Shown here piece after piece: positions 25,758 through 34,537 of a DNA stretch of 64,000 bases (position 1 is its first letter; each line of letters opens with the position of its first letter). The position numbers and the translations under genes were made by a program. The stretch covers positions 186,001 through 250,000 of the forward strand of contig JAWKYD010000009.1 in assembly GCA_041396685.1 (NCBI GenBank), in the 5' to 3' direction. The notes beneath the pieces were generated by a model, which saw nothing but the letters and a program-made list of their open reading frames with translations, did not search any database and had not been told where the DNA came from. The stretch comes from JAUIAI01 sp041396685 (GTDB lineage: Bacteria; Pseudomonadota; Gammaproteobacteria; Burkholderiales; Burkholderiaceae_E).

Positions 25758-27149
25758 TCAGGGCAGAACCTTGCCCGGGTTGAGCACGCCCGTGGGATCG
25801 AACAGGGCCTTGAGTTCGGACATCATGGCGAGCGCGGCCGGTTGCTTGTGCCGGCGCAGCGATGCGCGTTTGTCCAGACCGATGCCGTGCTCGGCGGAGA
25901 TCGAGCCGTTGCGCGCCACCACCCCAGCGTAGACGCATTCCGCGACCTCATCGTAGTGCTCGAGCACTTTGTCGCCCCAGCGAACGCCGATGTGCAGATT
26001 GTTGTCCGCGGCGTGACCGAAGACCGTCGCCAGCGCGCCGGGAAACTGCCGGTCCAGCGCCACCCTCAGCTCGTCGACGTAGTCGGGCATCAATGCGATC
26101 GGTACGCTGATGTCGAACGAGGCGCGCGGTTTCCAGCGCTCGGCGAAGTAGCGGACGTCATTGCGGATCAGCCACATCGCCGCGCGTTCGGCATGCGACT
26201 GGGCGATCGCAGCGTCGTCGATGAGGCCGTCCTCGAACAATTCTCCAAGCGCGCGTTCGAAGCGTTCGGCATCGGTGGCCGGGTCGCCGCCCTCGGCTTC
26301 CATCAGCACGTACCCCCCGGCATCGTGGCGAACCGGCGGCCTGTGCTTGGGCGCCTCGCCGCCGCACATCGTCTCGTAGAACTCGGGCCATAGGAGTTCG
26401 AAGGCGGACAAGGTGCCGCCCAGGCGCGCCTCGATCCGGTTGAGCAACTCCGCCACACGGCGGATGTCGGGCAGCGCGAGCATTGCGGTCTGGGTCGAGA
26501 TGGGGGCAGGGCGCAAGCGCAGCACGGCCCGGGTGACGACGCCGATCGTGCCCTCCGTGCCGATGAAGAGTTGCTTGATGTCGTAGCCGGCGTTGTTCTT
26601 GACCACTCGGTCCATCAGATCGACGATTCGGCCGTCGGCAAGCACCGCCTCGATGCCGATCACCTGCTCGCGCATCATGCCGTAGCGCAGGACGCGTTCG
26701 CCACCCGCATTGGTCGAGATCATGCCGCCGATCGTGGCCGAGCCGCGCCCGCCGAGGTCGACCGCGAACTGCATGCCATGGTCGCGCGCGGCATTGTGCA
26801 GGTGCTCGAGCACGACCCCGGCGCCCACCACGGCTACCCGCGACGCCGTGTCGATCTGTTCGATGCGGTTCATGCGCTCCAGGGACAGATACCATTCCCG
26901 CCGTTCGGTGGGTTTGGTGGAGCCGGCGTAGTTCGTGCCCCCGCCCAGCGGAATCAGGCTGCGGCCGGCCTGCGCACAGAGCCTCAGGCAGGCGGCCACC
27001 TGCTCGGTGCTGGCCGGGCGCAGGATCGGCACCGCGGGCATGGTATGACCCTGGGGGGAAATCGATCGCCCGGCCGCATCGGCCGGCTCGATCACGCAGC
27101 CGTCATCGGTGCTGGCACGCACGCTGGCGATCAGGTCTTGGTCGGTCAT
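25758..27149 (-). CDS. FAD-linked oxidoreductase (GlcD / D-2-hydroxy acid dehydrogenase family)
   Basis: A 463-residue FAD_binding_4 enzyme. VPILRPASTEQVAACLRLC opens the FAD domain, and IPLGGGTNYAG and DLGGRGSATIGGMISTNAGG hold the cofactor. FGHAADNNLHIGV carries the metal-binding histidines and SAEHGIG lies near the C-terminus. It should oxidise a D-2-hydroxy acid (lactate, hydroxyglutarate or similar). ATG 27149 has AGGAG about 7 bases upstream. It diverges from the indolepyruvate oxidoreductase gene over a 249-bp gap. No cysteine-rich iron-sulfur domain is fused to it. Confidence 0.9.
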   Translation of the reverse strand: MTDQDLIASVRASTDDGCVIEPADAAGRSISPQGHTMPAVPILRPASTEQVAACLRLCAQAGRSLIPLGGGTNYAGSTKPTERREWYLSLERMNRIEQIDTASRVAVVGAGVVLEHLHNAARDHGMQFAVDLGGRGSATIGGMISTNAGGERVLRYGMMREQVIGIEAVLADGRIVDLMDRVVKNNAGYDIKQLFIGTEGTIGVVTRAVLRLRPAPISTQTAMLALPDIRRVAELLNRIEARLGGTLSAFELLWPEFYETMCGGEAPKHRPPVRHDAGGYVLMEAEGGDPATDAERFERALGELFEDGLIDDAAIAQSHAERAAMWLIRNDVRYFAERWKPRASFDISVPIALMPDYVDELRVALDRQFPGALATVFGHAADNNLHIGVRWGDKVLEHYDEVAECVYAGVVARNGSISAEHGIGLDKRASLRRHKQPAALAMMSELKALFDPTGVLNPGKVLP

Positions 27150-27398
27150 CGGAGCATCTCCTGGTCGGGCGGCCGCTCCATGCGCTCGCCGCTCGAATTT
27201 CGAATGCGCGCTATTGTGCGCTAGCAGGTTGCATCGCAACGTCGGGCAGGAACGTCTCAGCCCCTCGGCTCGCCCCGGCCCGGGCAAGCCTTATCATCGG
27301 ACGATTGGAGACCCCTTCGCGCCCGTTACGAGCGCGGGGTGCGAACGGCCTGTCGGCGGGCGGCCGCATCGGCTCCTCCCGGACTCAGGAGAACGACC

Positions 27399-30300
27399 AT
27401 GAACGCTGCACCCGAAACCGTATCGCTAGACGACAAGTACACGCGCCAGGGTGGCCGAGTCTTGCTCAATGGCGCCCAGGCGCTCGTGCGGGCGTTGATC
27501 CTGCAGCGCGAACTCGATCGACGCAATGGTCTGCGTTCGGCCGGTTATGTGTCCGGCTATCGCGGCTCGCCGCTGGGCGGGCTCGATCAGGCGCTCTGGG
27601 CGGCGCGCAAGCATGTGCAGGCGGCCGATGTCACCTTCCAGCCCGGCGTCAACGAGGACCTGGCGGCAACCGCGGTCTGGGGCAGCCAGCAACTCGCGGT
27701 GATGGGCGACGCCACCGTCGATGGCGTGTTCGCCATGTGGTACGGCAAGGGACCAGGCGTCGACCGATCCGGCGATCCGCTCAAGCACGGCAACTACACG
27801 GGCACGCATCCCAAGGGTGGCGTGCTGGCGGTAGCGGGCGACGACCACCCCGGCAAGTCCTCCACGGTCGCCCACCACAGCCAGCAGGCATTTGCCGCCC
27901 ATTCCATTCCCACCCTCTATCCGGCCGACGCGGCCGAAGTGGTGCCGTTTGCCTTGCTGGGTTGGGCCATGTCGCGGGCCAGCGGCTGCTGGGTCGGCTT
28001 CAAGATGGTCAACGAGACGGCCGAGCAGACGATCAGTAGCGATTTCTCTCTCGACGATTTCACGATCACCGCGCACGAACCGGTCGAGATGCCGCCCGAG
28101 GGGGTGCATTTCCGCGGCGTGTTCGCGCCCGCGCGCGACGAGCAGATCCTGCGCCGTCACCGGCTGCCGATCGTGCAGGCGTTCGCCCGCGCCAACGGCA
28201 TCGACCGGGTCACCTACGGCGGTACCGGGGCGCGGCTGGGCCTGGTCACCGCCGGCAAGGCCTGGCACGACGTGCGCCAGGCACTGCGCGCACTGGGCAT
28301 CGACGAGGCGCGCGCGCGGGCTCTTGGCGTCTCCGTCTACAAGGTCGGCCTGCTCTGGCCGCTGGAGCCGCAGGGACTGCGCGAGTTCGCCCAGGGCAAG
28401 CAGGAGTTGTTCGTCATCGAGGAGAAGTCGGCGTTCATCGAGACGCAGGCGGCGAGCCTGCTCTACAACGCGGCCGAGCGACCGCGTATCACCGGCAAGC
28501 TCGACGACACCGGCAAGCCGCTGCTACCGGCCGACGTGGCGCTCGAGTCGCTCGATCTCGCGCTCGTGATCGCCGAGCGCCTCAAGGCCAACGGCATCTG
28601 GGACGATGCGCTGGCCGCGCGCGCCGATGCCACTCGCTCGTGGCGGCGCACCTTGCTGACGGTCATCGCGCCGGCCGAGGCCGCTCGTCTGCCGTATTTC
28701 TGTTCGGGTTGCCCGCACAACACGTCGACGCGGTTTCCCGAGGGCAGCCGCGCGATCTCCGGCATCGGTTGTCATGGCATGGCCTTGTGGGCACGGCCGG
28801 GCACCTTGCTCGGCACGCAGATGGGCGGCGAAGGCATGACCTGGGTCGGCATGCATCGCTACACCTCGCGCGGGCACGTGTTTCAGAATCTGGGCGACGG
28901 TACCTACTTCCACTCGGGCCTGCTGGCGATCCGTGCGGCAGTGGCCAGCGGTGCCAGCATCACCTACAAGATCCTCTACAACGATGCGGTCGCGATGACC
29001 GGCGGCCAGCCGGTTGACGGCCCGATCTCGGTTTCCGCCATCGTGCGTCAGGTGCTCGACGAAGGCGTACGCGCGCTGGTGCTGGTGTCCGACGACCCCG
29101 AGCGCCATCGTGGCATCGGTCTGCCGGCGCAGGTACGCATCGAGCACCGCGACCGGCTCGACGCCGTCCAGCGCGAACTGCGCGAGACGCCCGGTTGCAC
29201 CGTGCTGCTCTACGAGCAGACCTGTGCCGCGGAGAAGCGACGCCGGCGCAAACGAGGTGAGTTCCCCGACCCCGAGAAACGCGAGTTCATCTACGAGCCG
29301 GTCTGCGAGGGTTGCGGTGACTGCTCGCAGCAATCCAACTGTGTGAGCATCGAGCCGCACGACACCGTGCTGGGCCGCAAGCGGCGGATCAACCAGTCGA
29401 GTTGCAACAAGGACTTCTCCTGTCTGAAGGGATTCTGTCCGTCGTTCGTCACCGTGCTCGGCGGTCGCCCGCGGCGAGGTGCCGGTGTCGACGATCCGCA
29501 GGGCCTGTTCGCGACGCTGCCGACGCCTGCGGTGGCCGAACTCGGCGACGGTGGCTATGGCGTGATGATCCCGGGCATCGGCGGCACCGGCGTGATCACC
29601 GTCGGCGCGGTGCTCGCCATGGCGGCGCATCTCGAGGGCCGCGCGGTTTCCGCATTCGACATGACCGGCCTGTCGCAGAAGAACGGCGCGGTCTTCAGCC
29701 ACCTGCAGGTCGCCGCCGACACCGCCGGCCTGGGCGGAAACAAACTCGGGCTGGGCGAGGCCGATCTCGTGCTCGGCTTCGACATGGTCGCCGCCCTGAA
29801 CGACGAGTGCTTCCGCACCTTCGATCCGCAGCGCACGCGCTTCATCGGCAATGATCGGGTGCAGCCCACGGCGGCGTTCACCTCGAACCCCGATGCACGC
29901 GTGGACACCTCGTTGCTGACGCGGCGTCTTGCCGAGAAGCTGCGCGCCGAGCACATTCGTGCCGTCGACGGCACCGGCCTGGCGCGCGCCTTGTGCGGCG
30001 ACACCATCGCGACCAACATGTTCATGGTGGGGGCGGCCGCGCAGCTCGGCTGGCTGCCCGTGTCGGTGGGCGCGATCGAGCGTGCGATCGAGCTCAACGC
30101 AGTGCAGGTCGATTTCAACAAGCGGGCACTCTCCTGGGGCCGTTTGTGGGCCCACGATCCGGCCGCCATCGACAAGGCGCTCGGCCAGACCGCGGCCGAC
30201 GAGCGCGCGCCCGCCGCCCTGGATCTCGATGCGCTGATCGCGCACCGTGAGGCCTTGCTGGGCGAGTATCAGAATCGTCGCCTGGCCCGTCGCTTCCGTT

Positions 30301-30908
30301 CGTTGGTCGACGAGGTGCGCGCGGCGGAGACCCGCATCGCCGGCGAAGCCGGCGCGCTCACCCGAGCGGTGGCGCACGGTCTGGCCAAGCTGATGGCCTA
30401 CAAGGACGAATACGAGGTCGCCCGGCTCTACTCGCTGTCGGGCTTCAAGGAGCAACTCGAGCACGAGTTCGAGAACGTGCGCGAGATCCGCTTCAACATG
30501 GCGCCGCCCTTGTTCGCGCGACGCGATCCCGCCACCGGTGAGCTGACCAAGCGCGAGTACGGCGCCTGGATGCTGCGCGCCATGGGCGTATTGGCCCGTC
30601 TGCGCGGCCTGCGCGGCAGCTTCCTGGACCCGTTCGGCTACAGCGAGGAGCGGCGAGGCGAGCGCGCACTGGTCGGTGAATACGAGAACCGGGTGCGCGC
30701 GCTGCTGCCCGAGCTGAGCGCGTCGTCGCTGCCACTGGCCGTGGAGATCGCCGATGTACCGGAGCACATTCGTGGCTTCGGCCACGTCAAGGCTCGTCAC
30801 CTGGCGCAGGCGCGCGAGCGCTGGCAGGCGCTCGATCGGCAATGGCGAGAGCGGCATGACCCGGGCGAGGCCGCCACGGTGGCGCCGGCGATGCAGGACG
30901 CGGCCTGA
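27399..30908 (+). CDS. Indolepyruvate:ferredoxin oxidoreductase, fused subunits
   Basis: A single 1169-residue chain joining the two halves of IorA/IorB-type enzymes. The N-terminal part has SGYRGSPLGGLD. The TPP-binding region follows (GTQMGGEGMTWVG, NLGDGTYFHSG, YNDAVAMTGGQ, about residues 470-540). A cysteine cluster at about 636-690 (CEGCGDC, SNCVS, SSCNKDFSC, GFCPSF) suits Fe-S binding. The gamma domain starts near 725 (IPGIGGTGVITVGAVLAMAA). It converts arylpyruvates from Trp, Phe or Tyr into aryl-acetyl-CoA with reduced ferredoxin. AGGAG precedes ATG 27399. Its last 122 bases overlap the convergent c-di-GMP gene. Confidence 0.92.
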   Translation: MNAAPETVSLDDKYTRQGGRVLLNGAQALVRALILQRELDRRNGLRSAGYVSGYRGSPLGGLDQALWAARKHVQAADVTFQPGVNEDLAATAVWGSQQLAVMGDATVDGVFAMWYGKGPGVDRSGDPLKHGNYTGTHPKGGVLAVAGDDHPGKSSTVAHHSQQAFAAHSIPTLYPADAAEVVPFALLGWAMSRASGCWVGFKMVNETAEQTISSDFSLDDFTITAHEPVEMPPEGVHFRGVFAPARDEQILRRHRLPIVQAFARANGIDRVTYGGTGARLGLVTAGKAWHDVRQALRALGIDEARARALGVSVYKVGLLWPLEPQGLREFAQGKQELFVIEEKSAFIETQAASLLYNAAERPRITGKLDDTGKPLLPADVALESLDLALVIAERLKANGIWDDALAARADATRSWRRTLLTVIAPAEAARLPYFCSGCPHNTSTRFPEGSRAISGIGCHGMALWARPGTLLGTQMGGEGMTWVGMHRYTSRGHVFQNLGDGTYFHSGLLAIRAAVASGASITYKILYNDAVAMTGGQPVDGPISVSAIVRQVLDEGVRALVLVSDDPERHRGIGLPAQVRIEHRDRLDAVQRELRETPGCTVLLYEQTCAAEKRRRRKRGEFPDPEKREFIYEPVCEGCGDCSQQSNCVSIEPHDTVLGRKRRINQSSCNKDFSCLKGFCPSFVTVLGGRPRRGAGVDDPQGLFATLPTPAVAELGDGGYGVMIPGIGGTGVITVGAVLAMAAHLEGRAVSAFDMTGLSQKNGAVFSHLQVAADTAGLGGNKLGLGEADLVLGFDMVAALNDECFRTFDPQRTRFIGNDRVQPTAAFTSNPDARVDTSLLTRRLAEKLRAEHIRAVDGTGLARALCGDTIATNMFMVGAAAQLGWLPVSVGAIERAIELNAVQVDFNKRALSWGRLWAHDPAAIDKALGQTAADERAPAALDLDALIAHREALLGEYQNRRLARRFRSLVDEVRAAETRIAGEAGALTRAVAHGLAKLMAYKDEYEVARLYSLSGFKEQLEHEFENVREIRFNMAPPLFARRDPATGELTKREYGAWMLRAMGVLARLRGLRGSFLDPFGYSEERRGERALVGEYENRVRALLPELSASSLPLAVEIADVPEHIRGFGHVKARHLAQARERWQALDRQWRERHDPGEAATVAPAMQDAA

Positions 30909-33312
30909 GCGTCGTGCCTTTCGCCAACGCAGCCAGCGGTCGCGGTTCGGCATGCCAGAAGCCTTGCGCCATGTCTACCCCTGCCTCGGCCAGGGCGGCT
31001 GCGACTCGCCCGTCGTCGACCTGTTCGGCGATGGTGGAGATGCCGAGCAGGCCGGTGATCTCCACCATGCAGCGAAGCATCGACCGATCGATCGGATTGC
31101 AGGCGATATCGCGCACGAATACACCGTCTATCTTCACGTAGTCCACGGGCAGATGCCGAAGGTGCTCGAGCGATGAAATGCCGGTGCCGACGTCGTCGAT
31201 CGCGATGCGCGAACCCAGGTCGCGCATCGCATTCATGAAGCGCGCGCTGCCCGCGATGTCGTGCATGGCGGCCGTCTCGTTGACCTCGAAACAGATCCGG
31301 CGTGGATCGAGCGCCAGACCGCGCAATGCGTCGGTCACATCCTGACGAAACGATGGGTTGGCAAGCGATGCGGCCGACAGGTTGATCGCGATCATCGTCG
31401 ACGGGTCGATCGCGGCCGTATGGTGTGAAAGCCACGCGAACACACGCTCGATCACATGACGATCGATGCGTTCAACCATTCGATGGCGCTCCGCCGCGGG
31501 CAGGAATGCGCCTGGCGCGATCAGGCGGCCATCGCGGCTGCGCATGCGCAGCAAGATTTCGACATAGGGCGGCGGCGCGCTGTGGTCCGGACCGCCTTCG
31601 CGGTCGCGCAGATGCGCGGCCGGCTGGAAGTAGAGTTCGAAGCGATCGTCCACGAGCGCCGTATCGAGCTCCGTCGGACCGGTGACGCCATGGTTTTCTT
31701 CCGGGCGTTCGTGGTCCGGCGTGAAGGCGTGGACCAGATTTCGGCCCGCACGCTTGGCACGGAAGCAGCACGCGTCCGCCGCCCGCATCGCATCTGCCGA
31801 CTGGCCGAGCATCGGAGTCAGCTCGGCCACTCCGATGCTCACACCGATGTCGTGACGTCGACCCCGCCAGTCGAAGCGAAACCGGCCGATTGCGTGCCGG
31901 ATCGTCTCGGCAACGCGCAAACCCTGGTTCATGGGGCAGCCCGTCAGCAGCAGCGCGAACTCGTCGCCACCAATGCGCGCCGCGAAGTCGCCCTTGCGGA
32001 TGTGCCGACGCAGCAACTGGGCGACCTGTTGCAACAGCGCGTCGCCGGCCGCGTGTCCGCATCGATCGTTGACCGCCTTGAAACGATCGAGGTCGAGCAC
32101 GCACAGGGTGGAGGGCAGCGCGTCGTCGCGGTTCCGGTCGAGCGCGTGCGAGACATGTCGATCGAACGCGCGGCGATTGATCAGGCCGGTCAGCGCATCG
32201 TGCGTCGCCAGGTGCTCGAGTTCGCTGGCCATTTTCCTGGCCGCCGTGATGTCGGCGATGATGCCGCGCACCGCGCTTAGCCGACCGCGTCGATCCCGTA
32301 TCGAGCGAGCGGTGATGCGCACGTTCAGGCGCGACGCGCCCTCGTCGGCGGTTTCGAACGGGCCGTCCCAGTGACCCTGCGTGTGCAGCGACCGAAACAA
32401 CTGGCGGATCTGCTCGTCCGACAGACCGCGCTGGCGCAGAAGTGGGCGCAGATGACGGCGCTCGAGTTCGCCGATGCGATTCGCCGACAGCGACCCGACC
32501 TCGCCGGCGATGAAACGAAGGCGCAGTCCGGCGTCGAGTTCGAAGAAGCAGTCGGCGCCCAGGCTGGCGAAATCCTGGAACCGGCCCATGATCTCCCGGC
32601 CTTCGGCCCGCGATCGTTCGAGCGTCGTGAGCATCTGCTCGAACGCCCGGTATACGTCGCCGATCTCGTCGTGGCGGCTCGTCTGGGCCGTCGGCAGCGG
32701 CGCGCGCGACGCCTTGGGCTCGGATCGGCCAACCGTGTTGAGCAGTCGGCGCAGGCGCAGCAGCGGTTGCAACAAGGCGGGGCCGAGCGCGATCAGAATC
32801 CCGATGGTCACGACGCTCGCGATCGCCAGCGCCAGGCCGAGGATGCGCAATGCATAGCGTTGCACGGCAGCGTCGATCGCGCGCACGTCGAAGACCAGCG
32901 TGACCCGCGTGGCGGCCTGCCCGTCGCGCCCGGCGAGCAAGCGGTGAATGCCGAGCCGCGCATGGTCACGATCCACTGTCTGCCCCGGCGTGCGGGCCTC
33001 GTCGCCAGCGATCGGCAGGCCGCCGGCGATCAACAGGTCACCCCCGGCGGACTCGACGCGATAGGCGAGCAGCGGAAATCGATCCTCGGCAAGGGCCAGC
33101 AGCCGGTTCGCGATGGCGGGCGCGCTACGGACGTCGGCGAACGCCGGCACCAGCGTCTCGGCCGTGTTGGCGACCTGAGCGAGCAGTCGGTCGCGCTCGG
33201 CCATGGCCGAGACGGCGAGTAGCAGGACCTCGATCGCCATGATGCCTGCGAACACCATGATCGCAATGCGTCGTATCAGGGGCGAGCGCAGGGACGATCT
33301 GAGGATGCGCAT
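30787..33312 (-). CDS. Membrane GGDEF-EAL cyclic-di-GMP protein with HAMP and PAS-like domains
   Basis: About 841 residues: membrane helix (16-38), periplasmic region (~40-155), second helix (~160-185), HAMP, a PAS-like domain, GGDEF (~375-540) and EAL (~555-800). The cyclase site RIGGDEF and the inhibitory RKGD five residues upstream are intact. The EAL domain has variant but complete motifs: EILLRM, INLSAAS, FEVNET, DDVGTG, VKIDG. ATG 33312 is chosen for the topology; an ATG at 33405 is in frame. The C-terminal ~40 residues (Arg/Pro/Ala-rich) are encoded antisense to the end of the indolepyruvate oxidoreductase gene. Confidence 0.9.
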   Translation of the reverse strand: MRILRSSLRSPLIRRIAIMVFAGIMAIEVLLLAVSAMAERDRLLAQVANTAETLVPAFADVRSAPAIANRLLALAEDRFPLLAYRVESAGGDLLIAGGLPIAGDEARTPGQTVDRDHARLGIHRLLAGRDGQAATRVTLVFDVRAIDAAVQRYALRILGLALAIASVVTIGILIALGPALLQPLLRLRRLLNTVGRSEPKASRAPLPTAQTSRHDEIGDVYRAFEQMLTTLERSRAEGREIMGRFQDFASLGADCFFELDAGLRLRFIAGEVGSLSANRIGELERRHLRPLLRQRGLSDEQIRQLFRSLHTQGHWDGPFETADEGASRLNVRITARSIRDRRGRLSAVRGIIADITAARKMASELEHLATHDALTGLINRRAFDRHVSHALDRNRDDALPSTLCVLDLDRFKAVNDRCGHAAGDALLQQVAQLLRRHIRKGDFAARIGGDEFALLLTGCPMNQGLRVAETIRHAIGRFRFDWRGRRHDIGVSIGVAELTPMLGQSADAMRAADACCFRAKRAGRNLVHAFTPDHERPEENHGVTGPTELDTALVDDRFELYFQPAAHLRDREGGPDHSAPPPYVEILLRMRSRDGRLIAPGAFLPAAERHRMVERIDRHVIERVFAWLSHHTAAIDPSTMIAINLSAASLANPSFRQDVTDALRGLALDPRRICFEVNETAAMHDIAGSARFMNAMRDLGSRIAIDDVGTGISSLEHLRHLPVDYVKIDGVFVRDIACNPIDRSMLRCMVEITGLLGISTIAEQVDDGRVAAALAEAGVDMAQGFWHAEPRPLAALAKGTTLRPRPASPAPPWRPRPGHAALAIADRAPASARAPAPGDEP

Positions 33313-33652
33313 CGACACGGGGAGGGGCTCTCGGCGACTTGCTCGGATGCCCGCACAAGGCGAGCCGACGAGACACACCGGGCCGCCCCTGAACGCAATG
33401 CGCATCGAGGTGGTCGACCACGGCGCGGATGTCGGCCAGACGACGTGTCCGTTACGTGGCGGTGGCTCGACGCGACCCTAAGGTGGATGGCTGCCGACGG
33501 GCCCTGCCGCCCGACCAGCGGGGCCTCGTGAAGGACGTGTGGCGCGCACACGCTCTGCAAGGTTCCGCGACAGACCGGCCTGCTATGCCGGAGACGGAGT
33601 CACCGGCGTCACAACGCTGCGCGGCTGGGGCCTCGCTCTGCCACACGGTTCT
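33313..33652. other. Intergenic region upstream of the second c-di-GMP gene
   Basis: A 340-bp gap (247 bp if the c-di-GMP protein starts at 33405). I see no convincing gene, terminator or RNA. It lies between two minus-strand genes and should hold the c-di-GMP gene's promoter, but I could not pick one. Confidence 0.35.
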
Positions 33653-33952
33653 CTAGTCCAGCTTCGCGGACTTGCTCGCTTCGCGAAACACGCGCTCGCT
33701 TTCGCTCTTGAGCGCCTCACCCTTCTCGATCATCTTGTCGCCTTCGACGATCTTCTGCTCGCCGGCCGCAACCTGCGCCTGGCCCGCCACGCGCACCTGC
33801 TCGCCCTGCTTCACGAGTTCGTCACCCTGTTTGAACATGCGGCTCGCTTGTTCGACGGTCATGCGGTCGGCGTCGCCGCCGGTGCTCGCGCAGCCGGTTG
33901 CGAGCAACGCCAGGGCAGCGGTGGCGGTCAGGGTTTTCAGTCGAAGGTTCAT
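33653..33952 (-). CDS. Small lipoprotein with heptad-like repeats
   Basis: A 99-residue protein. A signal peptide ends in the lipobox LLATG before Cys, so it is probably lipid-anchored in the envelope. The mature part is almost entirely a seven-residue repeat with glycine at a fixed place (KQGDELV, KQGEQVR, VAGQAQV, AAGEQKI, VEGDKMI, EKGEALK), which suggests a long amphipathic helix or coiled coil. I do not recognise a named family. ATG 33952 is chosen because the signal peptide begins there; a frame extends 20 codons further upstream. Confidence 0.75.
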   Translation of the reverse strand: MNLRLKTLTATAALALLATGCASTGGDADRMTVEQASRMFKQGDELVKQGEQVRVAGQAQVAAGEQKIVEGDKMIEKGEALKSESERVFREASKSAKLD

Positions 33953-34143
33953 CACGGCGCTCCATCGGATGGTGTTGCACGGTGCCGCGACACACGCGGC
34001 TGACAGGGCCATCGTGCTAATTCACCGTGTGCGCGTCGCGCTCTCCGGGTCGAACGAGCCGCACGAGCCGACAGCAGGTACTTCGCACGCGTGCTTGTTA
34101 ACGGCGGCCTTACGTGTGTGGATCGACCGGTTACGGATGTAAT

Positions 34144-34164
34144 CAGTCGTCAGTCGTCAGTCGT
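34144..34164. repeat. Three tandem copies of a 7-bp unit
   Basis: CAGTCGT occurs three times in a row without interruption in non-coding DNA. It could be a slippage-prone microsatellite; no coding or regulatory role is visible. Confidence 0.8.
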
Positions 34165-34315
34165 GGCTGCACCGCGGGTTCATCCGCGAACACGCGCCGG
34201 CTCGCGTTCCGGAGCCGACCTTCGACGGCCTGGTTGAACCCATTGGAAGGCTTCAGGGCCATGTGATCGCGCACGACGGCGCGGCCCGGCCGACACGGTC
34301 GCGCGCCGCGGCGGG

Positions 34316-34350
34316 CAACAAAAAACCGCAGCCGGGCGCCGGTTGCGGTT
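34316..34350 (-). terminator. Intrinsic terminator of tRNA-Phe
   Basis: AACCGCA (34324-34330) pairs with TGCGGTT (34344-34350), and the stem continues inward through GCCGG/CCGGT to about 12 bp with a 3-base loop. On the minus strand a run of five or more T follows. It starts five bases after the tRNA CCA end. Confidence 0.85.
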
Positions 34351-34355
34351 GAATT

Positions 34356-34431
<76 letters not shown>

Positions 34432-34525
34432 GTGCCGGGCGGCGGTCATGCACCTCCGCCGCAACAGAACGCCGGCGACAAGTCACCGGCGTAGGAACCG
34501 AGCAGTATAGCACGAGCGCAGGGCC

Positions 34526-34531
34526 TATAAT
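34526..34531 (+). promoter_or_regulatory. Consensus -10 element immediately before the UbiH-family gene
   Basis: TATAAT is a perfect sigma70 -10. Transcription should start about 34537-34539, which is the GTG start codon at 34538, so the mRNA is probably leaderless. The -35 is weak and coincides with a divergent TATACT (34504-34509, minus strand) that may serve the tRNA. Confidence 0.6.
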
Positions 34532-34537
34532 CGGGAC

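Larger units (their letters stand above)
33953..34355. other. Non-coding region between lipoprotein gene and tRNA-Phe
   Basis: About 400 bp with no convincing gene on either strand. It contains a short tandem repeat (34144-34164) and, next to the tRNA, an intrinsic terminator. I looked for a duplicated tRNA 3' end or integrase that would mark an integration site and saw none. Confidence 0.45.

Noticed and set aside
28524..30953. A very long open frame antisense to the indolepyruvate oxidoreductase gene
   Set aside because: It mirrors a well-supported gene with clear TPP and Fe-S motifs. The antisense product is Arg/Gly/His-rich with no motif, as expected from GC-rich codon bias.
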